Shown here piece by piece: positions 16,502 through 20,768 of a stretch of 20,768 nucleotides of DNA. The number at the start of each line of letters is the position of its first letter. Position 1 is the first letter of the stretch. The stretch comes from Spirochaetaceae bacterium. GTDB taxonomy: Bacteria > Spirochaetota > Spirochaetia > PWKH01. The stretch is taken from the NCBI GenBank assembly GCA_003557605.1, contig PWNW01000142.1, positions 1 through 20,768 of the forward strand, written 5' to 3'. The notes under the pieces were generated by a model. It did not search any database. It worked only from the letters and a program-made list of their open reading frames with translations, and was not told where the DNA came from. Both the position numbers and the translations under genes were made by a program.

Positions 16502-16538
16502 GGTGTGCAGTATAGCATGGATTCAGGATTTGAATATC
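16484..16538. repeat. Direct repeat copy A: glycosylase start region
   Basis: This 55-bp stretch covers the first six glycosylase codons, the GTG and the TATACT promoter. It matches 17348-17400 in the same orientation: 30 of the first 35 positions agree (for example GGTGTGCAG and AGCAT shared), and after a 2-base gap GGATTTGAnTATC agrees in 12 of 13. It forms the left border of the A+T-rich TA island. Confidence 0.85.
16509..16517 (-). promoter_or_regulatory. Extended -10 promoter of the glycosylase gene
   Basis: The minus strand reads TGCTATACT, followed by seven bases and the GTG start. No ribosome site lies between. This gives the same geometry as the promoter at 11766-11774. Confidence 0.55.
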
Positions 16539-16647
16539 TTTAAAAGGCAGGTTGCCCAAAATAAAAAAAACCCCTATAGCTCCGCATGTGCTGAAAACCG
16601 TCGTTGCCTCGGAGTCGGGGAATCTCGAATGTCATCAAGTATTTCTC

Positions 16648-16676
16648 TGGACATTGAATGTTGAAATGGATATATT
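16648..16676 (+). promoter_or_regulatory. Promoter of the toxin-antitoxin operon
   Basis: TGGACA (16648-16653), 17 bases, TATATT (16671-16676) is close to the sigma-70 consensus. The predicted transcription start, about 16683, falls inside the palindromic operator, so a bound antitoxin would block it. Confidence 0.7.
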
Positions 16677-16679
16677 ATA

Positions 16680-16697
16680 CGTACGCAATTGCGTACG
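16680..16697. promoter_or_regulatory. 18-bp perfect palindrome, antitoxin operator
   Basis: CGTACGCAATTGCGTACG is a perfect inverted repeat between the -10 box and the antitoxin ATG. YefM/Phd antitoxins repress their own operons by binding such palindromes (many contain TGTAC-type half-sites). Confidence 0.8.
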
Positions 16698-16707
16698 AAG
16701 GTGTGAT

Positions 16708-16950
16708 ATGAGCAGTGTAAATGTTACAAATGCAAGAAAAGATTTGTATAAGCTGGTACAGAAAGTTAATTTGACTCATGAACCTGTAGAAATAACTGGT
16801 AAGGATTCAAATGCAGTTCTTGTTGGGGAAGAAGATTGGAGGAGCATTCAAGAAACATTACTATTAGTTTCAATTCCAGGTATGAGAGAATCAATAATTG
16901 AGGGAATGAATACACCGATCGAAGATTTGTCTGATGAATTGAACTGGTGA
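16708..16950 (+). CDS. YefM/Phd-family antitoxin
   Basis: This 80-residue antitoxin starts at ATG 16708, with AAGG six bases upstream. The family N-terminus is clear: VNVTNARKDLYKLVQKV, then EPVEITGKDSNAVLVGEEDWRSIQETLLL (DNA-binding and dimerising part). A short acidic tail, MNTPIEDLSDELNW, should wrap and inhibit the toxin. It would repress its own promoter at the palindrome just upstream. The longer open frame back to 16552 is not used: it would run through promoter and operator. Codons and base content are much richer in A+T than the neighbours, a sign of transfer. Its stop TGA overlaps the toxin ATG by one base. Confidence 0.92.
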   Translation: MSSVNVTNARKDLYKLVQKVNLTHEPVEITGKDSNAVLVGEEDWRSIQETLLLVSIPGMRESIIEGMNTPIEDLSDELNW

Positions 16951-17210
16951 TGTATAAGATATTATTTACGAAGCAAGCACAAAAAGATGCAAGAAAGCTG
17001 TCCTCATCAAATTTAAAAAAGAACGCAGAAGGGCTGTTGAACATTATTAAGACAAACCCGTTTTGTGATTATCCGCCATATGAAAAACTGATTGGAGATC
17101 TTACAGGTGCATTTTCCAGAAGAATTACTATTCAACATCGAATAGTCTATCAAGTATTGGAAGAAGAGAAAATCGTTAAGGTTATTAGAATGTGGATGCA
17201 CTATGATTAA
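16950..17210 (+). CDS. YoeB/RelE-superfamily toxin (ribosome-dependent mRNA endonuclease)
   Basis: This 86-residue toxin is close to the usual YoeB length. It shows YKILFTKQAQKDARKL at the start, then PYEKLIGDLTGAFSRRITIQHRIVY, where the Glu (E46-type), the RRI arginine region and HRIVY match the family active-site region, and ends RMWMHYD with the terminal HY pair. YoeB toxins cut mRNA on the ribosome and are held inactive by the antitoxin. The start is ATG 16950 in a TGATG overlap with the antitoxin stop; a GTG three bases earlier is possible. All core residues seem present, so the toxin is probably active. Confidence 0.92.
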   Translation: MYKILFTKQAQKDARKLSSSNLKKNAEGLLNIIKTNPFCDYPPYEKLIGDLTGAFSRRITIQHRIVYQVLEEEKIVKVIRMWMHYD

Positions 17211-17347
17211 ACAGAGAACATATCGTATATGGGCGAATCTTCAGCTGCGCTTCGCTCCAATTGGCTGCTTGCGAGCATTATGTCGAATCGTATGGAACAG
17301 ACGTTGTAAGCAAAAAATACCCCGCAAATACCTTAGTGAGGTGCCTC
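17211..17347. other. Non-coding A+T-rich tail of the TA island
   Basis: No gene is seen between the toxin stop and repeat copy B. The stretch holds a small palindrome CATAT-CGT-ATATG (17219-17231), a second one centred on CCAATTGG (17257-17264) with patchy flanking complementarity, and CGAATC repeated directly at 17234 and 17284. This could be toxin-antitoxin mRNA 3' structure or old recombination-site sequence. Confidence 0.4.
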
Positions 17348-17400
17348 GGAACATATTCCTTCCATGGTGTGCAGTGCAGCATATTTTGGATTTGACTATC
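17348..17400. repeat. Direct repeat copy B: degenerate glycosylase start region
   Basis: This is the second copy of the 55-bp repeat at 16484-16538. Read on the minus strand it still has an ATG followed by GAAGGAATATGTTCC, like the real gene's first codons, but the -10 box has decayed from TATACT to TGCACT and the frame soon ends. Its distal end supplies the TTGACT -35 of the gene at 17440. Confidence 0.85.
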
Positions 17401-17421
17401 CATGATATTTCGTACTAGTAT
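17392..17421 (+). promoter_or_regulatory. Candidate promoter for the UPRT-like/TPR operon
   Basis: TTGACT (17392-17397), 18 bases, TAGTAT (17416-17421), 18 bases before ATG 17440. The -35 lies inside repeat copy B. Confidence 0.5.
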
Positions 17422-17439
17422 GGTTAACCGGGAGGCGTT

Positions 17440-18504
17440 ATGGAAAAAAAGGTTGTTCTCAGTGCGGCAGACCTTGACGGATATCTTACTGATCAGGACA
17501 AGAAGCACCTGGATAGGATGCACCGGTACTATGACCAGGCAATACAGCTGTTCCGCATCATTTCAAAGGGCACCTACGAACACAGGATCAGACAGTCCAA
17601 GCAGGAGATGATTGATCTCTATGATACGATGGGCAAGGCTATGATGGAGATTGTCAGCAGTGAGCCGTCAATCCATGTGTATTCATTCGCCACTCCGAAG
17701 GAGTCTCACGGAGAGGCTTCACGGCTGATTGCCAAGCTTCGGGATCCGGATACCCAGCATCATGAGTTTGTCTATTATATACAGCGTGCCTATGAGCTGC
17801 TGTTCAACCTGGCTTTTGCTGATAACTCGGGAAACCGGAAAAACTATCTGGTAACCAGGACTCCGGTGACGAATCCGGTGCAGAACTATGCGGTCCATAA
17901 GATTCCTGATGTTGATAATGTGATTGAAAACACGGTGATGTGCGTGATGCTCCGGGGCGCACTGCTGCCTTCCATGATCGTCAGCAAGGAGATCCAGGAA
18001 TACTCCTCCACAAATTATGTTCCCCCCTTTGCACTGTTCCGCATCAAGCGGGATGATGCAAAAAAGGAGCACAACATGGAGTATGTTCTTGACCTGGACC
18101 GGTCTTATTTTCGCCTTGAGGACCTTCACGACCGGGACCTGGTGTTTGCTGATCCGATGAATGCTACCGGGGGCAGTCTTGTTACGATTATTAAGTACCT
18201 TCACACCAAAAACGTGCGGCCCCGGTCGATTAAGTTTGTAAACGTCATTTCTGCCCTGAAAGGATCGCTTCGTATCGTCCGTGCCCTTGAGCATGCTGAG
18301 GTCTATACATTATGGATGGACCCGGTGCTCAATGAGGATGCCTACATCCTTCCAGGCCTTGGCGATGCAGGGGACAGGATAAACGGCACAGACGAGGAGT
18401 ATCCAAGGAATATTATTCAGCTTGTTGCGGATTACGGATCAACGATTGCAAATCTCTACAGGTCTCAGATTCGTAAGATTGAGGAAACCGTACTCGGTAT
18501 CTAG
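17440..18504 (+). CDS. Enlarged uracil phosphoribosyltransferase-like protein
   Basis: This 354-residue protein has a C-terminal half of UPRT type: MCVMLRGALLPSMIVSKEI (167-185), the PRPP-binding loop ADPMNATGGS (237-246), VNVISALKG (267-275) and PGLGDAGDRINGT (305-317). UPRT makes UMP from uracil and PRPP. Ordinary enzymes are about 210 residues; this one carries an N-terminal ~140-residue helical extension with no domain I recognise and ~35 extra residues after the GT motif. The loop has Asn where UPRTs usually have Leu (DPMLATGGS). It may be a true UPRT, a regulated variant or a relative with another substrate. The ATG has GGGAGG four bases upstream. It shares an operon with the TPR lipoprotein 10 bp downstream. 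Confidence 0.8.
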   Translation: MEKKVVLSAADLDGYLTDQDKKHLDRMHRYYDQAIQLFRIISKGTYEHRIRQSKQEMIDLYDTMGKAMMEIVSSEPSIHVYSFATPKESHGEASRLIAKLRDPDTQHHEFVYYIQRAYELLFNLAFADNSGNRKNYLVTRTPVTNPVQNYAVHKIPDVDNVIENTVMCVMLRGALLPSMIVSKEIQEYSSTNYVPPFALFRIKRDDAKKEHNMEYVLDLDRSYFRLEDLHDRDLVFADPMNATGGSLVTIIKYLHTKNVRPRSIKFVNVISALKGSLRIVRALEHAEVYTLWMDPVLNEDAYILPGLGDAGDRINGTDEEYPRNIIQLVADYGSTIANLYRSQIRKIEETVLGI

Positions 18505-18514
18505 GAGCTGATGC

Positions 18515-19339
18515 ATGAAGCTGATGACGGTGCTGGCTGTGCTGATGTGCATGCTTGCAGGATGTGCAACATCAACTCTTTCTGAAGAAAAGAAGGAGCT
18601 TTCCCATGCGTACTACAGCCTGGGGAATGCCTATCTGAGGCTTGGTTCAAACCAGGAGGCAGTGCGTGCCTATCAAAGGGCCCTGGAGGTGAATCCCAGC
18701 CTGCGGGATGCCTCCTTCAATCTTGCCCATGCCTTAACCCGTATGGAGCGTCATGAGGATGCCTTGAAGCAGCTTGACCTCCTGGCTCTCCAGGATCCGA
18801 AGAACACCCGGGTGCTCAGCCGAAGGGCTTGGAGCCTGATGCGGGCTGACCGCTCAGCCGAAGCCCTTGATGTCTACCGGATGATAACAGATATTGATCC
18901 GGGCGATACGGATGCCCGAAAAGCCCGTATGCTTCTGCTTATTGATGCAGGGAAGTTCAAGGAAGCACGTGATGAGGCAATGCTGCTGCTTGACTTCCTG
19001 GGGCTTGAACTGGAGCTGCTGCTTTCACTGTACGAGATTGACCGACAGCTTGATGAGCATGACCAGCTTCTGTGGATAGAGGAAGCATACCGGAAACATC
19101 CCAAGGATAGACGGGTTTTTGAACCGCTTATTGCATCATACATAACCTTCCAGCGGTATGACGACATGCTTACTGTGATTGAACAGTTAGAAAAAGAGAC
19201 GGCCGCTGAGGTGCTGAAGCTCTATGCAGATGATCCGCAGCATGCACAGCAACTGCGGATCATGCTTCCTGATGAACTCGCGGACCTTATTTTTGATGAC
19301 CGCTCTGCTGAAGAGTCTCAAGAACCTGAGCAAAAATAG
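18515..19339 (+). CDS. TPR-repeat lipoprotein
   Basis: This 274-residue protein has a lipoprotein signal ending CMLAGC, so Cys17 should be the lipid site. Four or so tetratricopeptide repeats follow: about 30-63 (SHAYYSLGNAYLRLGSNQEA), 64-97, 98-131 and 132-165, then a degenerate helical region and an acidic tail (EESQEPEQK). TPR lipoproteins act as scaffolds at the membrane; no partner is evident. The start ATG has AGGAG seven bases upstream that overlaps the previous gene's stop (TAGGAG), so the two are probably translated from one mRNA. Its last 53 bases overlap the opposing adk gene. Confidence 0.85.
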   Translation: MKLMTVLAVLMCMLAGCATSTLSEEKKELSHAYYSLGNAYLRLGSNQEAVRAYQRALEVNPSLRDASFNLAHALTRMERHEDALKQLDLLALQDPKNTRVLSRRAWSLMRADRSAEALDVYRMITDIDPGDTDARKARMLLLIDAGKFKEARDEAMLLLDFLGLELELLLSLYEIDRQLDEHDQLLWIEEAYRKHPKDRRVFEPLIASYITFQRYDDMLTVIEQLEKETAAEVLKLYADDPQHAQQLRIMLPDELADLIFDDRSAEESQEPEQK

Positions 19340-19931
19340 TTTCCGGTGTTCCCGATGAATCAATATCCCTAAGAAGCCCTGTTGCCTGGTAGTAGTCTAT
19401 CAGGGGAGCGGTCTGATCATGGTACACGTTCAGGCGCTTTGCAATCGCTTCTTCCTGATCATCGGGACGCTGGATCAGGGGTTCGCCGGTAATATCGCAT
19501 TTGCCCGGTTCCTTCGGGGGATTGTATGTCATATGATAGATTTTGCCGGAATGCTTTGCCACCCGCCTGCCGGAAAGACGTTTGATGATCAGTTCCTTGG
19601 GAGCTGTAAAGTTCAGTGCATAATCAATGTCGGTGATTTCCTTCAGTGCATCAGCCTGGGCTATGGTCCTTGGAAACCCGTCAAGGATAAATCCCTTCTG
19701 CGCATCCTGGTCCTTCAGACGTTCCTTCACCATATCGATGGTGATTGAGTCTGGAACCAGCTCCCCTGATGCAAGAATCTTTTTCACTTCAGTTCCCAGG
19801 TGCGTTTCCTGTTTGATGTGCCGGCGGAACAGGTCTCCGGTTGAGATGTGGGGAATGCAGAATGCATCCTTGGTTATTTCAGCGATGGTGCCTTTACCGA
19901 CACCTGGGGGGCCTAAGAATACTAAGCGCAT
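19287..19931 (-). CDS. adk: Adenylate kinase
   Basis: This 214-residue enzyme, the usual length of long-form adenylate kinase, interconverts ATP + AMP and 2 ADP. It has the P-loop GPPGVGKGT (7-15), ISTGDLFR, the AMP-site DGFPRT, a LID starting GRRVAKHSGKIYH and containing CDITGEPLIQRPDD, and AIAKRL. The LID lacks the four-Cys zinc site of Gram-positive-type enzymes (only one Cys is left) and resembles the hydrogen-bonded LID of the E. coli type. ATG 19931 has AAGGAG six bases upstream; the longer frame from 19994 adds promoter sequence. It is alone on this strand, not with ribosomal protein genes as in many bacteria. Confidence 0.97.
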   Translation of the reverse strand: MRLVFLGPPGVGKGTIAEITKDAFCIPHISTGDLFRRHIKQETHLGTEVKKILASGELVPDSITIDMVKERLKDQDAQKGFILDGFPRTIAQADALKEITDIDYALNFTAPKELIIKRLSGRRVAKHSGKIYHMTYNPPKEPGKCDITGEPLIQRPDDQEEAIAKRLNVYHDQTAPLIDYYQATGLLRDIDSSGTPETIFAQVLETLQQSGHQK

Positions 19932-19964
19932 AAGCAGCTCCTTGAGAAGATGTAGTTCCAGGAC

Positions 19965-19993
19965 AGTATAGCTGAACATACCGGTAAATTCCA
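19965..19993 (-). promoter_or_regulatory. Candidate adk promoter
   Basis: The minus strand reads TGGAAT, 17 bases, TATACT, ending 33 bases before the adk ATG. The -10 is good and the -35 is poor. TATACT is the commonest -10 box in this window. Confidence 0.5.
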
Positions 19994-20028
19994 CTGCAGG
20001 GATACGAAAAAAAATGCTGAAACACCTC

Positions 20029-20057
20029 TTGACGAGAATGATTCTTTTGAGTATGTT
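20029..20057 (+). promoter_or_regulatory. rRNA operon upstream promoter
   Basis: TTGACG (20029-20034), 17 bases, TATGTT (20052-20057), in the leader of the 16S gene. Confidence 0.6.
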
Positions 20058-20162
20058 AACAGAGCATTCAGTACGGTTTATTGAATTGTACTATCATGCG
20101 GCGCTTGACACTTGGTGTTCTAATCAGCCGCAGGATGATTACAAAAAACTTTCTGAAACTTG

Positions 20163-20192
20163 TTGACATAATGATGCCCTTTCTGATATAAA
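20163..20192 (+). promoter_or_regulatory. rRNA operon main promoter
   Basis: TTGACA (20163-20168), 18 bases, TATAAA (20187-20192), with a TG one base before the -10 (TGATATAAA). This is the best sigma-70 match in the window. Transcription would begin about 20200, roughly 160 bases before the mature 16S end. Confidence 0.8.
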
Positions 20193-20229
20193 GGGCTGGT
20201 GTCCTGCGGCGGAGGCTGCAGGTGCACAA

Positions 20230-20241
20230 TGCTATTTGACA
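20230..20241 (+). promoter_or_regulatory. boxA-like antitermination element in the rRNA leader
   Basis: TGCTATTTGACA matches the rRNA boxA TGCTCTTTAACA at 10 of 12 positions and lies where NusB/NusE-dependent antitermination would load. It could be misread as a -35, but no -10 follows. Confidence 0.6.
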
Positions 20242-20329
20242 TAAGAAATTGAGAGAAGGGAAGAGAGATAAGGAAAGTGTAAGGGCTTCCGAGTCATATT
20301 GAATGGCGAGGGGAAAACGAAAGTGAAAG

Positions 20330-20349
20330 TTAGCGTCTTCGGACGCTAA
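20330..20349 (+). other. UUCG hairpin just before the 16S 5' end
   Basis: TTAGCGTC, loop TTCG, GACGCTAA: a perfect 8-bp stem with a stable C(UUCG)G tetraloop, about seven bases before the mature 16S end. It is probably a leader processing or folding element. Confidence 0.7.
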
Positions 20350-20356
20350 ACATACT

Positions 20357-20768
<412 letters not shown>

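Noticed and set aside
16552..16707. Upstream extension of the antitoxin reading frame.
   Set aside because: It runs through the promoter and palindromic operator and has no family similarity.
19932..19994. Longer adk start at 19994.
   Set aside because: It covers the likely adk promoter; AAGGAG and the family N-terminus MRLVFLGPPG fix the start at 19931.
20236..20241. TTGACA read as a third rRNA promoter -35.
   Set aside because: No -10 follows at 16-18 bases, and the surrounding sequence matches boxA.

Overview
The window ends at the right with the first ~410 nt of a 16S rRNA gene (from about 20357). Its opening resembles the 16S rRNA of Spirochaeta-like members of the Spirochaetota. This is a judgement by eye, and the protein set (many PAS histidine kinases, HD-GYP output, spirochaete-style lipoproteins) fits it. 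The DNA looks like ordinary chromosome of middling GC, apart from one clearly A+T-rich island at about 16540-17350.

Layout. (1) 96-1504: a divergent PlsY-like acyltransferase on + converges with a Dgk1/dolichol-kinase-like membrane protein on -; their ends overlap. (2) 10921-1551, all on -: three large PAS sensor kinases (membrane HK; multi-PAS/GAF HK with receiver; hybrid HK with receiver and Hpt) followed by a REC-HD-GYP protein. Together they have every part needed for a phosphorelay ending in cyclic-di-GMP hydrolysis. None of the four has a DNA-binding domain. The lipid-kinase-like gene lies at the 3' end of this row. (3) 11075-13814: a lipoprotein with two Ig-like repeats, with its own terminator, is divergent from an OmpR-family regulator/sensor kinase pair. 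The shared intergenic region holds an 11-bp-spaced direct repeat that could be the regulator's operator. (4) 13830-16005: an AraC regulator divergent from an orphan URO-D-type methyltransferase. (5) 16022-17439: a DNA-deoxyinosine glycosylase, then a YefM/YoeB-type toxin-antitoxin pair, then a non-coding stretch. The TA island is bracketed by two diverged direct copies (~55 bp) of the glycosylase start region. (6) 17440-19931: an enlarged uracil-phosphoribosyltransferase-like protein and a TPR lipoprotein in one operon, convergent and overlapping with adenylate kinase. (7) 19995-20768: rRNA leader with tandem promoters, a boxA-like element and a UUCG hairpin, then the 16S gene.

The points most worth following are the direct repeats around the TA module, the probable leaderless genes (a TATACT -10 box 7-8 nt before the start codon), the degenerate H-box in the hybrid kinase, the altered PlsY motifs, and the PhoP-box-like repeat. 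I found no CRISPR array, transposase, phage gene or tRNA.
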